DNA of 64,000 bases, from positions 627,654 through 691,653 of the forward strand of contig JAWAID010000002.1 of the NCBI GenBank assembly GCA_038888615.1, written 5' to 3'. The notes below the pieces were generated by a model. The model was not told where the DNA came from and made no database searches. It worked only from the letters and a program-made list of their open reading frames with translations. The translations under genes were made by a program, and so were the position numbers. Shown in pieces: positions 26,812 through 35,498 of this stretch; the stretch's first letter is position 1, and every line of letters begins with the position of its first letter. Origin of the DNA: Candidatus Korarchaeum sp. GTDB lineage: Archaea; Korarchaeota; Korarchaeia; Korarchaeales; Korarchaeaceae.

Positions 26812-27861
26812 TCAGAAGATCCTAGATCCCATGTCCTCCGGGAGCTTATATCCATCCGGAGGGCTTATTTTTGAGATCTCCCCGAGAAGAAGACTCAGAA
26901 TCTCCTTCTCCAGCGATTCCTCTAGGACGGCGAAGTCGTAATGCTCCCAGCAGATCCCCAAGAACTTGAGGCCGTATTTCTCGGCAACGGGTCTTATCGA
27001 GATCGAGACATCAGCTCTACCGTCAGCTATAGCTTTGCAGACAGCTGAATGTGTGAAATATTCCCTTCTATAACCCCTCACTAAATCGCTGACCTTAGCT
27101 CCGTTCCCTGAGAGCTCCCTCAAGATCCTATCTATCAGGACCCTAGTACCCGAACCTTTATTCCTGTTAGCCAATCTGAGATTGCCTGACATCAAATCCC
27201 CAGGGCTAAAATGGTTCTTGTAAACCCAGCCCACCTCCCTTTCGTATCCCCTTATGACAGCGACGCCACTGGGGAACATTCTCCTCACTACCGGGATGTT
27301 GTACTGGTTGATTTCAGTATCCAATAAGTGAATTCCCGCAACATCAGCATCCCCGAGCGATAGCGAGAGCAAGCCGCCGTAAGAGCCTATCCAATGCGCC
27401 TCAACCCTGCGGCCTTTCCTTCTCAACCTTTCAACAGCCACCTCGAGCAGTAGATCGTGGCTCCCCATCACGGTCAGCTCGCCCCTTAGCTCAGTTCCGC
27501 TCAGTTCAAGCTTACGCTCCAATCCCAACTTCCTCTCGGAATCCTCATAGAGCTTAAGCAAGCGAGTTCCCACTCTTGTCAACTCCGTACCTCCCCCAAG
27601 CTTTCCCCCTCTCCTCGGCTCTATTACCCTAGCTCCCAGCTTGCTCTCGAGGAAAGCTATCTGCCTCCATACCTTCGAGTAAGGTAGTCCGAGGAGCTTA
27701 GCTGAGGATGTGAGGGAACCCGTCATCTCAATGGCTCTGAGGATGTCAACTGCCCTCTTATCTAAAAGGACAGAATTTCCCCTCTTTATCATTATCTCAG
27801 GCTCAATATCCAGCTCATCTAATGCATCTTCCCCATTTATATCCACCACATCCCCACCCAT
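26812..27861 (-). CDS. ModE-like molybdate/tungstate-responsive regulator
   Basis: Protein of 349 aa with an N-terminal winged helix of the ModE/LysR type (about residues 30-110: SVLLDKRAVDILRAIEMTGSLTSSA in part, YSKVWRQI, then GGKLGGGTELT). A C-terminal periplasmic-binding-like domain (about 125-330) contains LANRNKGSGTR, as in archaeal one-component regulators that sense oxyanions or molybdopterin. It is divergent from wtpABC and most likely controls it through the palindrome at 27912-27931. Which ligand it binds, tungstate or molybdate, cannot be told from sequence. Confidence 0.85.
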   Translation of the reverse strand: MGGDVVDINGEDALDELDIEPEIMIKRGNSVLLDKRAVDILRAIEMTGSLTSSAKLLGLPYSKVWRQIAFLESKLGARVIEPRRGGKLGGGTELTRVGTRLLKLYEDSERKLGLERKLELSGTELRGELTVMGSHDLLLEVAVERLRRKGRRVEAHWIGSYGGLLSLSLGDADVAGIHLLDTEINQYNIPVVRRMFPSGVAVIRGYEREVGWVYKNHFSPGDLMSGNLRLANRNKGSGTRVLIDRILRELSGNGAKVSDLVRGYRREYFTHSAVCKAIADGRADVSISIRPVAEKYGLKFLGICWEHYDFAVLEESLEKEILSLLLGEISKISPPDGYKLPEDMGSRIF

Positions 27862-27892
27862 GCCTTAAAATACCTCAACTCACTGATCGATG

Positions 27893-27931
27893 GAAAACTT
27901 AAATCATTTCGGTTATTCAAAAATGAATAAC
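27893..27931. promoter_or_regulatory. Divergent wtp/ModE promoter with palindromic operator
   Basis: A TATA-like ACTTAAAT near 27896-27903 can be read on both strands. Just downstream lies GTTATTC-N6-GAATAAC (27912-27918 and 27925-27931), a perfect 7-bp inverted repeat. It covers the expected wtpA transcription start, so a protein bound there would block initiation. GGAGGT at 27936-27941 serves wtpA. Confidence 0.65.
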
Positions 27932-27948
27932 GTACGGAGGTATCGATC

Positions 27949-29004
27949 ATGCGGAAAACCGCCTTGATTACAGTAGCAATCTCAGTGATATTGGCAGTCG
28001 CCGGACTCGGTCTCTTGCTGACCCCATCTCAAATATATCAAACTTATTCATCCACCGCGAATGCCCCTGAGAAGTCTAATAAGATCATCATAACGGTATT
28101 CCACGCCGGTTCCCTTACGGTACCTCTCGAGGAGATAAAGAAAGCTTATGAGAGGGAGAACCCTCATGTTGAAGTGAGACTTGAAGCAAGCGGGAGTGTG
28201 GAAGCCATTAAGAAAGTAACTGAACTCAATAAGAGAGCTGATATCGTGATGTCAGCGGACTACTACTTGATACCGAGCATGATGATACCGGAGCATGCTG
28301 ATTGGTACGTGATATTTGCAACGAACCAACTCGTTCTGGCTTACAGGAATGGGAGCAAGTACTCCAGCGAGGTTAAAAGCGATAACTGGTACGATATCTT
28401 GAAGAGGAAAGACGTTAGATTTGGATTTGCAGATCCCAATAAGGATCCCTGCGGATATAGAAGTTTGATGGCGATTCTTCTAGCTACTAAGCTTTACAAT
28501 GCATCCCTGAGTTCCGTCTTAACCGAGGAAACGAATATGAGGATCGAAGGAACTGAGGCCCGGGTTCCGGATCCAATTAAGGGATCTGAGAGAGTTGTAA
28601 TAAGATCTAAGAGTGTTGAGCTCCTCTCACTACTTGAAACAGGGACAATAGATTACGCTTTTGAATACAGGAGCGTTGCTGTCCAGCATAACTTGAGATA
28701 CGTTGAGCTCCCGCCGGAAGTGAGCATGGCCTCCCCTGGGCTAGTGAACCTTTACTCACAGGCTAAAGTCTTCTTGTACGCTGGGGAAGAAAATGAGCAG
28801 ATGGTGGAAGGTGATGTTATAGCTTACGCTCTCACCATTCCGAAAGCGTCTGAGAATAAAGATGCAGCGGTGAGCTTCCTGAAGTTCCTTCTGACAGAAG
28901 GGCTGAGGGTTTTTGAGGAGCAGGGGCAGCCTCCTCTGAATCCTCCCATTGGCATCGGTAACTTACCAGCCGAACTGAAAGGTCTGGTTGAGGTGAGGGG
29001 TTAA
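27949..29004 (+). CDS. wtpA: Tungstate/molybdate ABC transporter, substrate-binding protein
   Basis: Exported binding protein (351 aa) for tungstate or molybdate. A membrane-targeting segment (residues 5-25) is followed by the WtpA/ModA core: IITVFHAGSLTVPLEEI, EASGSVEAIKKVTEL, ADIVMSADY and GFADPNKDPCGYRS, which line the oxyanion site in known WtpA proteins. It is the first gene of wtpABC, under the divergent promoter with the palindrome. Tungstate is the more likely cargo, given the AOR cluster at 43-48 kb. Confidence 0.93.
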   Translation: MRKTALITVAISVILAVAGLGLLLTPSQIYQTYSSTANAPEKSNKIIITVFHAGSLTVPLEEIKKAYERENPHVEVRLEASGSVEAIKKVTELNKRADIVMSADYYLIPSMMIPEHADWYVIFATNQLVLAYRNGSKYSSEVKSDNWYDILKRKDVRFGFADPNKDPCGYRSLMAILLATKLYNASLSSVLTEETNMRIEGTEARVPDPIKGSERVVIRSKSVELLSLLETGTIDYAFEYRSVAVQHNLRYVELPPEVSMASPGLVNLYSQAKVFLYAGEENEQMVEGDVIAYALTIPKASENKDAAVSFLKFLLTEGLRVFEEQGQPPLNPPIGIGNLPAELKGLVEVRG

Positions 29005-29005
29005 C

Positions 29006-29776
29006 TTGCATAGATCTTTGCTTATCTCAACTTTCTCCGTCTTAGGTTCTCTTCTGATACTCTTTCTGCTGGCTCCCCTTCTATCATTCTTTACTGGAAT
29101 CTCCTTAAGCGATTTGATGAAGTATGGACTGAGGGAAGATGCCTTAAACGCTCTCTGCATAACCATTGCTGCTTCTTCTCTCTCCACAATCCTACTTCTG
29201 CTCTTAGGAATCCCAATCTCCTATGTGATCGCTAGGAGGACTTTCAGAGGTAGGGATCTAATTAGATCGCTAGTTGATCTACCGCTCATCATCCCACATG
29301 GGGTCGCTGGAATTGCGATACTGATAGCTTACAACTCAAGAGCCCCTCTGGGCTCCTTGCTAGCTAGAACGGGTATCATTATAGAAGATTCCTTTTGGGG
29401 CATAGTAACCGTCATGTGCTTCGTATCGGCCCCCCTCATGGTGGATACTCTGATAGATGGTTTCCTCTCAGTGGATCAGAGCTTGGAACATGTCGCTAGA
29501 AGCTTGGGAGCAAGTGAGTGGAGGACCTTCCTCACTGTAACGCTCCCTCTATCCTTTAGGTCTGTCATAACAGCTTCCATAATGGCTTGGGCGAGGGGGA
29601 TCAGTGAGGTAGGTGCCCTACTGATAGTAGCTTACTACCCCAAATCGATAAACGTCCTCATAATGGACCGCTTCTGGAATTACGGGCTTGAAGCGGCCAA
29701 AGCCACAGCCCTGCCGCTGCTTGCCATAAGCGTATCATGCTTCATCCTGCTTAAGTGGCTCTCCGGGAGGAGGTAG
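29006..29776 (+). CDS. wtpB: Tungstate/molybdate ABC transporter, permease
   Basis: Membrane subunit (256 aa, about six segments) of the importer. The EAA-type coupling loop is seen in ARSLGASEWRTFLTVTLPLS. It starts at TTG 29006, supported by GAGGTGAGG at 28990-28998. It lies 1 nt after wtpA and 1 nt before wtpC. Confidence 0.92.
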   Translation: MHRSLLISTFSVLGSLLILFLLAPLLSFFTGISLSDLMKYGLREDALNALCITIAASSLSTILLLLLGIPISYVIARRTFRGRDLIRSLVDLPLIIPHGVAGIAILIAYNSRAPLGSLLARTGIIIEDSFWGIVTVMCFVSAPLMVDTLIDGFLSVDQSLEHVARSLGASEWRTFLTVTLPLSFRSVITASIMAWARGISEVGALLIVAYYPKSINVLIMDRFWNYGLEAAKATALPLLAISVSCFILLKWLSGRR

Positions 29777-29777
29777 G

Positions 29778-30860
29778 GTGATAGAAGTCAGGGGACTAAG
29801 GGTGAAGTTGGAGGACTTCGAAATAGATGACCTGAGCTTGGAGATCGGAGACGGTGAGTACTTAGTGATCATGGGACCTTCCGGGGCTGGGAAGACCCTG
29901 CTGCTACAGTGCATGCTCGGTATAGTGAGGCCGACGAGCGGCAGGATAATAATTGACGGTAGGGATGTGACTAATGCCCCTCCCGAGTTCAGGGGCTTCA
30001 GCTACGTCCCTCAGGACTACGCCCTCTTCCCGCATATGAGCGTCTTCGACAATATAGCCTTCGGCCTGAGGGTGAGGGGGTTCAGCGAGAGCGAGGTGAG
30101 GAGGAGGGTTAGGGAGCTCGCCGAGGTCATGGGGGTATCGCGTTTGCTAGACAGGAAGCCCTCGACACTCAGCGGAGGGGAGAAGCAGAGAGTGGCTCTC
30201 GCTAGGGGACTCGCTACCAACCCTAAGGCCCTTCTTCTGGACGAACCGCTCTCCGCACTCCATAGAGCGATGAGAGAGGAGCTTCAGGTCTTCATGAAGA
30301 GGCTCCATGAGGAGCTCCGCTTCACGGCCGTGCACGTCACACACGATGTGGTGGAGGCTGGCTACTTAGGGGATAGGGTGGCCGTTATGTCTGAGGGACG
30401 CTTGCTCAAGGTGGGTAGGCTTGAGGAGCTCCTCAAGGACCCAAGCGATGGGAGGATCTTTGAAGTGCTGGGTTACGAGAACCTCCTCAAGGGGGTAGCT
30501 AGGAGGGAGGGTCAGCTCACCTCGGTTAGGATAGGGGACTCGGAGCTCAGGTCGGCTTACGAAGCGGAAGGGGAGGTGCTCGTCCTCATAAGGCCTGAGG
30601 ACGTTTATGTGCACCACCCGGATGATGTAGGTAGAGTGAGCGCTAGGAACGTCCTCAGAGCTACCGTGGAGGGGCTGGAGTACAGGCCCCCTATCTACGT
30701 GGTGAGCTTCAGGGTCGGTAGCGTAACGCTACGCTCCTCCGTAACTAAACAGATAGTGGAGGATTTCGGGATCTCCAAGGGGAGGGAGTTCGTGATCTCG
30801 GTGAAGGCAACAGCAATTAAGGTAATTCCGAGCAGCTCAGAGCAAACTTTCCTTAAATGA
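29778..30860 (+). CDS. wtpC: Tungstate/molybdate ABC transporter, ATP-binding protein
   Basis: ATPase (360 aa) of the tungstate importer. Walker A is GPSGAGKT, the Q-loop is VPQDYALFPHMSVFDNIAFG, the signature is LSGGEKQRVALARGL, Walker B is ALLLDEPLSALH and the switch His is in THDVVEA. A TOBE-like oxyanion-binding domain fills the last 110 residues, as in ModC/WtpC. It starts at GTG 29778. A 124-bp part of the 3' region is repeated exactly at 32020-32143. Confidence 0.93.
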   Translation: MIEVRGLRVKLEDFEIDDLSLEIGDGEYLVIMGPSGAGKTLLLQCMLGIVRPTSGRIIIDGRDVTNAPPEFRGFSYVPQDYALFPHMSVFDNIAFGLRVRGFSESEVRRRVRELAEVMGVSRLLDRKPSTLSGGEKQRVALARGLATNPKALLLDEPLSALHRAMREELQVFMKRLHEELRFTAVHVTHDVVEAGYLGDRVAVMSEGRLLKVGRLEELLKDPSDGRIFEVLGYENLLKGVARREGQLTSVRIGDSELRSAYEAEGEVLVLIRPEDVYVHHPDDVGRVSARNVLRATVEGLEYRPPIYVVSFRVGSVTLRSSVTKQIVEDFGISKGREFVISVKATAIKVIPSSSEQTFLK

Positions 30861-30898
30861 TGAGAATCATCTTTTATAGGAGAATTTTGTTATGAGAG

Positions 30899-31060
30899 AT
30901 GTACTCCAAGCTCATCGCTGTGCTTAAGCTTAGGAGATGCGCTCAGGTCGTGGGCGGGATTCTAGAGCGTGGACCCTCAGGAAGGGCTAGGGTTTCATCA
31001 GGGTGCATCAGGGATGAGTTCCCGGGGGAGAGGATCTCCCCTACTATACTAGGGGCATGA
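30899..31060 (+). pseudogene. Decayed copy of the small zinc-ribbon gene
   Basis: The first 15 codons (YSKLIAVLKLRRCA) match the intact gene at 32259 (RSKLIAALKLRRCA), but the NCG of the first CxxC is deleted and the rest is scrambled. The TATA box CTTTTATAG at 30871-30879 keeps its place before the ATG, so the promoter outlived the gene. Confidence 0.7.
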
Positions 31061-31072
31061 TTTACTAGAAAA

Positions 31073-31103
31073 TTTTATATATTAGTAGAATATAATCCTA
31101 CTA
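31073..31103 (+). promoter_or_regulatory. VapBC promoter with operator candidate
   Basis: TTTTATATA at 31073-31081 is a good TATA box. TAGTAG-N9-CTACTA (31083-31088 and 31098-31103) is a perfect 6-bp inverted repeat between it and the vapB start, where a VapB dimer would repress its own operon. Confidence 0.6.
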
Positions 31104-31109
31104 GAGAGC

Positions 31110-31355
31110 ATGGTGGAAGAGGTAGTCAAGGTCACACGCAATTACCAGGTGACGATCCCGGCCTCCATTAGATCAATAACTGAGATTAAAGAAGGAGATT
31201 TTGTTAAAATTATTTATGATGAGCACGAGGGGGCCATTAAGATATTCCCTCTGAAGAGGAGGAGAACGACCCTACGAGTCGGCAGGGAGATCAGTGTTGA
31301 GGAGATCGAGGAAGCTATCGAGGGGATTTTGAGTGAGACTGCTTCCCGATACTAA
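31110..31355 (+). CDS. vapB: AbrB-type antitoxin (VapB)
   Basis: Antitoxin of 81 aa with an N-terminal SpoVT/AbrB swapped-hairpin domain (VVKVTRNYQVTIPASIR, then EGDFVKIIY) and a helical C-terminal tail (SVEEIEEAIEGILSE) that would block the toxin. It overlaps the toxin gene by 23 nt. The palindrome before it is the likely autoregulatory site. The module lies between the two copies of the wtpC/zinc-ribbon duplication. Confidence 0.85.
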   Translation: MVEEVVKVTRNYQVTIPASIRSITEIKEGDFVKIIYDEHEGAIKIFPLKRRRTTLRVGREISVEEIEEAIEGILSETASRY

Positions 31356-31740
31356 CGTCCTGATTTACGATACCGTAGAGGATAGTGAGCACCATGAGGA
31401 GGCTGCTAGAATCATCGACGAAGCCGGGGAGGTCATTATACCATCTATTGTGATTCACGAATATATTTGGGCCATGTTTAAGATCGCTCAAGTATCCCCT
31501 AGCTTCTTGGTGATCAAGCTCCGCGAGTACCTCGGAGATCCGAAAGCTGTGTATGTGCTCGAGTCCGCGGAAGTTCTGGTCAGTGCGTTAAAAATGCTGG
31601 AGGCGGATGGAGAAAGCTTGAGAGAAATGAATGACTACATAATTCTAGCTACAGCGCTCCATTACAACTTAAAGCTGGCTACATTTGACAGGAAGTTGAG
31701 GATAAGGGCTCTGGAGAGGGGGCTGGGGGTGGTTCCATGA
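31333..31740 (+). CDS. vapC: PIN-domain toxin (VapC)
   Basis: Predicted endoribonuclease of 135 aa. The acidic PIN residues are present: Asp in LLPDTNVLIYD, Glu in IHEYIWA, Asp in EMNDYIILATAL and Asp in ATFDRKL. It starts with GTG inside the vapB 3' end, so toxin translation depends on the antitoxin. Cellular RNA targets of archaeal VapC are mostly unknown. Confidence 0.87.
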   Translation: MRLLPDTNVLIYDTVEDSEHHEEAARIIDEAGEVIIPSIVIHEYIWAMFKIAQVSPSFLVIKLREYLGDPKAVYVLESAEVLVSALKMLEADGESLREMNDYIILATALHYNLKLATFDRKLRIRALERGLGVVP

Positions 31741-31974
31741 GCTCAGGTATCACGTTACTGTCCACGCTTACATGCAGAACAAGATGGGTACTGAGAAGAC
31801 GATGAAAAACCTCTATTCCTTACCCTCAACGGAGCATTATCGCCTAAGACAATTCAGCTCCATCTTCAAGAGCCCCGGTCGAATCAAGATTCCACAAGGT
31901 ACGGAGGATCCTGCAGAGGGAGCACATCCCTAAGATTCCTCAGGGGGGCTCATCACAGCCAGGGCTTCTCCATC

Positions 31975-32230
31975 TTGAAGTTCTCATCGCCGGTGGACGT
32001 TCACGAGCACTATCCCAACGATGTAGGTAGAGTGAGCGCTAGGAACGTCCTCAGAGCTACCGTGGAGGGGCTGGAGTACAGGCCCCCTATCTACGTGGTG
32101 AGCTTCAGGGTCGGTAGCGTAACGCTACGCTCCTCCGTAACTAGTGGAGGATTTCGGGATCTCCGCGAAGGCGGCAGCTGTCAAGCTGATTCCGAGCGGC
32201 CAGGAGCGAGGGTCATGGTGATAGTCAGCT
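31975..32230 (+). pseudogene. Fragment of wtpC C-terminal domain
   Basis: This remnant repeats the TOBE-domain end of wtpC (the exact 124 bp plus weaker flanks) but has no ATPase part. After the identical block, 8 bases are missing, shifting the frame, and a further block of about 25 bases is lost between two ATCTC copies. It precedes the intact zinc-ribbon gene as wtpC precedes the decayed one. Confidence 0.85.
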
Positions 32231-32258
32231 TTTTATGGGAGGTATCCCTCCTTGAGGG

Positions 32259-32468
32259 ATGCGATCCAAACTCATCGCCGCGCTCAAGCTCAGGAGGTGC
32301 GCTAACTGCGGTAAGGTCGTCAGGGGGAAGGGGTTCGAGTGGAGGGGGAAGGTCTTCTGCAGCAGGAGGTGCAAGGGTGAGTACAGGAAGAGGCATAGGA
32401 GGCGTAGGAGCTATAAGCTCTTCCTCCCCAGCGATACCTTCGAAGCTGTTTACTGGAGGAGGGGCTGA
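32259..32468 (+). CDS. Small zinc-ribbon protein
   Basis: A 69-aa basic protein with one treble-clef-like zinc site: CANCGK (CxxC) and FCSRRCKGEY (CxxxC), as in FCS/MYM-type or TRASH-like fingers. The C-terminal half is rich in Arg and Lys, so nucleic-acid contact is plausible. CTTTTTATG at 32229-32238 is 25 bp before the ATG, fitting a leaderless mRNA. A broken copy lies at 30899-31060. Function unknown. Confidence 0.65.
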   Translation: MRSKLIAALKLRRCANCGKVVRGKGFEWRGKVFCSRRCKGEYRKRHRRRRSYKLFLPSDTFEAVYWRRG

Positions 32469-33314
32469 GGTTTCGCCATCGGATCACGCTACCATCAGCC
32501 GGACGCCTCGTCCAACGTCCCCACCGCTGAGTCCGGAGCCGGATCCCACGGGGGCTTTACCACGTTGATAGGACTTTGGAAGGGAGAACCCTGTTAGGAC
32601 GAGTTTCCGGAGGTTGCGTTGTTCTGACACGAGCCCGCCGGCGACGATGGAACCTTTTACTGGGGAATTCGGGGAGTCGTGAAAGGCGAGGAACTATCGG
32701 ATGATGATTTCACCTCTCCGAGATGAAGTTCGATGTCGCTGAGTCCGTCAGAATAGCGATTGAGGAAATAGGGATTTCGGAGGTCAACATGGAGACCGAA
32801 AACGACGTAGAGAACTTCATCGTTATCCAAATCATTGGTGGGATAATCGTGAAAGTGATGATGAGCTGCTTCTCATCAATGGAGCCCGTTAGGGGGATGT
32901 AGCCTCGGAGACCTAACCGGGTCCCTGAGGAGTGTGAGGGTAAGGGTGACGAGCAACCATTGAGATCAGTGTACCCTTTCCAAGCGGTTCTCACGCCGGC
33001 ATTGAACCTCAGGAGCTCAGATCTACGATCTCCCGTAGGAACGCGATCCCAGAGCTCAAGAAGGTATATTAGAGGACGGAGAGGATTGGATTAACTCCAC
33101 ATGCTCGCAAGTTCATCTGAACACGATTTCCTGAACTCCATTTGAACTTGTGGTTTTCCTTCATCGAGTTCCCCAGGATCACAATGTCCATACGGGTAGC
33201 CTCTGTCGTGCTCTTAGTGGGATCATCAAGCACCGGCATGTTTTAAAGCGTTCGTCTTAAGGATCCTGAGCGGAGAGCGAAGTAAATTTAAGTAGATTTA
33301 CTGGAAGCGGGGCT
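32469..33314. other. Gene-poor stretch, probable gene remnants
   Basis: No convincing gene. The best coding-like piece is a 59-codon frame at 32723-32902 (+) with an even amino-acid mix (FDVAESVRIAIEEIGISEV) but no start signals, perhaps a relic. The end holds the TATA-like AATTTAAG near 33285-33292 for the next gene. Confidence 0.4.
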
Positions 33315-33683
33315 ATGCAGGGCCTGGACCTCCTGAAGGTCGGTGTCTTACTCTTGGGAATCTCGGCTTTGATAATAGCTGGTCTCGCCGTCCACGTTTA
33401 CTATAAGGGTGTGCTGTCCTATCCCGCGCCCATCATGGAGAGCTTCCACGCGTACTGCAGCTTCAATGTCGTGATAATTCATGCGAACGATGATCTGAGG
33501 AACGTTAGTGTTTCTAGTTCGAATGGGACGCTGATATGCAGGTTCGACTCTGTTCCGAAGGGATCGGATGAGGTATGCAATGTGAATAAGGACGGCGTTT
33601 ACGTTGTAAGGGTCGGCAACCTGAAGAGGGCCGTTACTTGTTCGACATGGGTTGCACCCTACCCCCCGAGCCGCGGAGATTGA
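33315..33683 (+). CDS. Membrane-anchored small protein
   Basis: Protein of 122 aa with one N-terminal membrane segment (about residues 8-30) and a small outer domain with four Cys (YCSF, LICRF, EVCNV, VTCST) likely to pair as disulfides. An AATTTAAG element about 26 bp upstream supports the ATG at 33315. No family recognised; it stands alone in a gene-poor region. Confidence 0.55.
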   Translation: MQGLDLLKVGVLLLGISALIIAGLAVHVYYKGVLSYPAPIMESFHAYCSFNVVIIHANDDLRNVSVSSSNGTLICRFDSVPKGSDEVCNVNKDGVYVVRVGNLKRAVTCSTWVAPYPPSRGD

Positions 33684-34210
33684 TCCCATTTATCGACGGA
33701 ATTCCCTCGAAGATGAGCCGATTTGAGCCGCTTCAAGCGGACTCCCTTCCATTCGGGATCACGATACCTCAGGGATTGAGAGTGACGGGGAGAGTGGAAT
33801 ACCGATGAGCTGGGGAGTTCACTGCGCATCGACCTTAATCCATGCCTGAAGTTACTCATTCCTCCTAGCTCGGTGGTTGGTATCCCAGGGACATATCCGA
33901 TCTTCGGAAGTACCGGTGCGCTGAGAACGGAAGTTTATGGGGAAAGCTCGAGGGAGATGATGTTGCGTGATTTTGACTTAAGTGTTCCATCATGGCCGAG
34001 GCTGGCTAAGTTCCGCAGTAGGGCTAGAGTCTGGGGACTGAGTGGTCCCGTGAGGTAAATAACGGCCTTTCGTCCGAGTTCGCCTGAGAGGTGCCGTTGA
34101 GCGGTCCCCCGAGCTCTCAGTCGATGCTGCTTGAGCCGTAGGTTCAACTGAGGGGAAAGCTTGAGAGCGAAGGAAGTAGATTAAGGGTCTATTTGTCAAG
34201 AAATTGGAGC
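33684..34210. other. Intergenic stretch without recognisable genes
   Basis: Only short overlapping frames with poor composition occur on both strands. I see no promoter of note and no RNA gene. It looks like decayed sequence between a small membrane protein and a VapBC module. Confidence 0.4.
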
Positions 34211-34627
34211 TCATCGTGACTCAGATACCCATATCACCTCATCCATCCCCTTGAAGTGTTCATCACCGCTTAGCAGTTTCGCGTCGAGGACCCTCGCGGT
34301 GGCCAGGACTATCGCATCGAAGAGGCTCGGATCCCTTAGTTTCTCCCGCTTCGCTCTCTCCGTTAACTCTAAGTAACACTTTGAGGCTTCTAGAGCTATC
34401 CTCTTGTCTATGGGAACTACTTCCGAGGAATAATCTATCACATCTAAGCGTTCGAGTATCTCGTCCTCTCCAAATCCCTCCCTCAGGTATTTCCTGGCTA
34501 CCTCAGCGAGAACGATGGTGGGCGTGTACACCTCCTCGGATTCCTCGATGATCCTCCTCACCCTCTCACCGCCCTCGCTCCCGATGAATATCTCCACCCA
34601 TCCGTAAGTATCAAGCACTATCCTCAC
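34211..34627 (-). CDS. vapC: PIN-domain toxin (VapC)
   Basis: Second VapC-type ribonuclease in the window (138 aa). PIN acids: Asp6 in IVLDTYGWVE, Glu in VLAEVARKYL, Asp in PSLFDAIVLATA and Asp in LSGDEHF. It overlaps the RHH antitoxin gene by 17 nt. The protein differs strongly from the VapC at 31.3 kb, so the two modules were acquired separately. Confidence 0.88.
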   Translation of the reverse strand: MRIVLDTYGWVEIFIGSEGGERVRRIIEESEEVYTPTIVLAEVARKYLREGFGEDEILERLDVIDYSSEVVPIDKRIALEASKCYLELTERAKREKLRDPSLFDAIVLATARVLDAKLLSGDEHFKGMDEVIWVSESR

Positions 34628-34817
34628 CCCTATCCACCTCCGAGAACGGCCTTATCCTCCCCCTGTCGATACCGAAGACCTCCTCGAGTTTCCGCCTACG
34701 TTGTTGGATGATCAATAGGCGTATGGTCTCGTCAAGCGTGGACACGTTCAGCTTCCTACGCATGCTTTCGAGCATCCTGATCGTGCTCCTCGAAACCCTC
34801 ACAGTGGTCCCGCTCAT
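34611..34817 (-). CDS. vapB: Ribbon-helix-helix antitoxin (VapB)
   Basis: Antitoxin of 68 aa. The N-terminal TTVRVSRSTIRMLESMRRKL is a typical ribbon-helix-helix DNA-binding start, followed by a charged tail that would neutralise the PIN toxin. The ATG at 34817 is chosen; the frame open to 34919 would include the promoter and operator. Confidence 0.8.
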   Translation of the reverse strand: MSGTTVRVSRSTIRMLESMRRKLNVSTLDETIRLLIIQQRRRKLEEVFGIDRGRIRPFSEVDRGEDSA

Positions 34818-34840
34818 GGTACCGTCCGTTCGATCTTGTG

Positions 34841-34858
34841 TATACAGTATATAAGTAT
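34841..34858 (-). promoter_or_regulatory. VapBC operator/TATA element
   Basis: TATAC-A-GTATA (34841-34851) is a perfect palindrome joined to the TATA-like TTATATAC read on the minus strand. A VapB dimer bound there would cover the promoter. Confidence 0.5.
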
Positions 34859-35498
34859 AACTGGCTACCAGTAGATGCAACCTGAGTACCACCGGAAATC
34901 TTGCGAAAAGTTTTAACAAAAGTTTTTGAATTTATTAGGATACATAGCAAACTGAGCAATTTGGAATATTTATATTCCAAAGATGGCCGTGAAGATAAAC
35001 AAAGTGGGTGAGGGAGCCGAGCATGATACCATGGTCAGTGAACGATGCGGATGGTGAAATCGACCGAAGAATCGCCGGATTAGCGAAAGGGAGAATTCGC
35101 TATCTTCAGGTGGAACCAGGATGAAGACGTCAAAAGGTTGGATTGAGGTCGGAGCGGTACGAGGAAGACCTGGCTAACCTCCGAGGATGGGAATGCTCTG
35201 TGAGCTGAGAGAGGAAACGTTAAGTGCCAGGATTGGGGTTCGGGGCGTGCAACCCCAGCGACACTGCCGGACGGCATGAGGGCTAAGCGGGACGATTGCG
35301 AGAGGGCATGGATAGGGGGATCGAATCGAGATCCAGGAGGCCATGAGGAGCTTATGTGAGGAAGGACCTCTGATATTGGACGAGGAATTCGCTAGAAAAA
35401 ACTCGGAGGTCGATAGGGAAGTACGGGGAGATTTCAACGCGGAAGACCCAAGAATGTAAAGCGGACAGTGGGGTAATGAGGAAGCTCCTGGAAGGTCT
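34859..35498. other. Gene-poor stretch with a coding-like relic
   Basis: No intact gene. On the plus strand, roughly 35317-35459 reads as a helical, charged peptide (IQEAMRSLCEEGPLILDE, then EFARKNSEVDRE) without a start, followed by a stop, which suggests the end of a decayed gene. The rest shows only short frames. Confidence 0.35.

Larger units (their letters stand above)
30624..32143 (+). repeat. Exact 124-bp direct repeat (3' part of wtpC)
   Basis: Positions 30624-30747 (inside wtpC) and 32020-32143 are identical. Just outside, the second copy shows an 8-nt deletion and a larger one relative to wtpC, and only partial identity. Downstream of both copies stands a TATA box plus a start of the same small zinc-ribbon gene, so the whole wtpC-end/zinc-ribbon segment was duplicated. 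Confidence 0.92.

Noticed and set aside
32181-32396. Minus-strand proline-rich frame
   Set aside because: It is the complement of the Gly/Arg-rich zinc-ribbon region; composition is an artefact.
31975-32568. Open frame of 197 codons over the wtpC relic
   Set aside because: It reads through a frame-shifted fragment and antisense or out of frame across the zinc-ribbon gene; no coherent protein.
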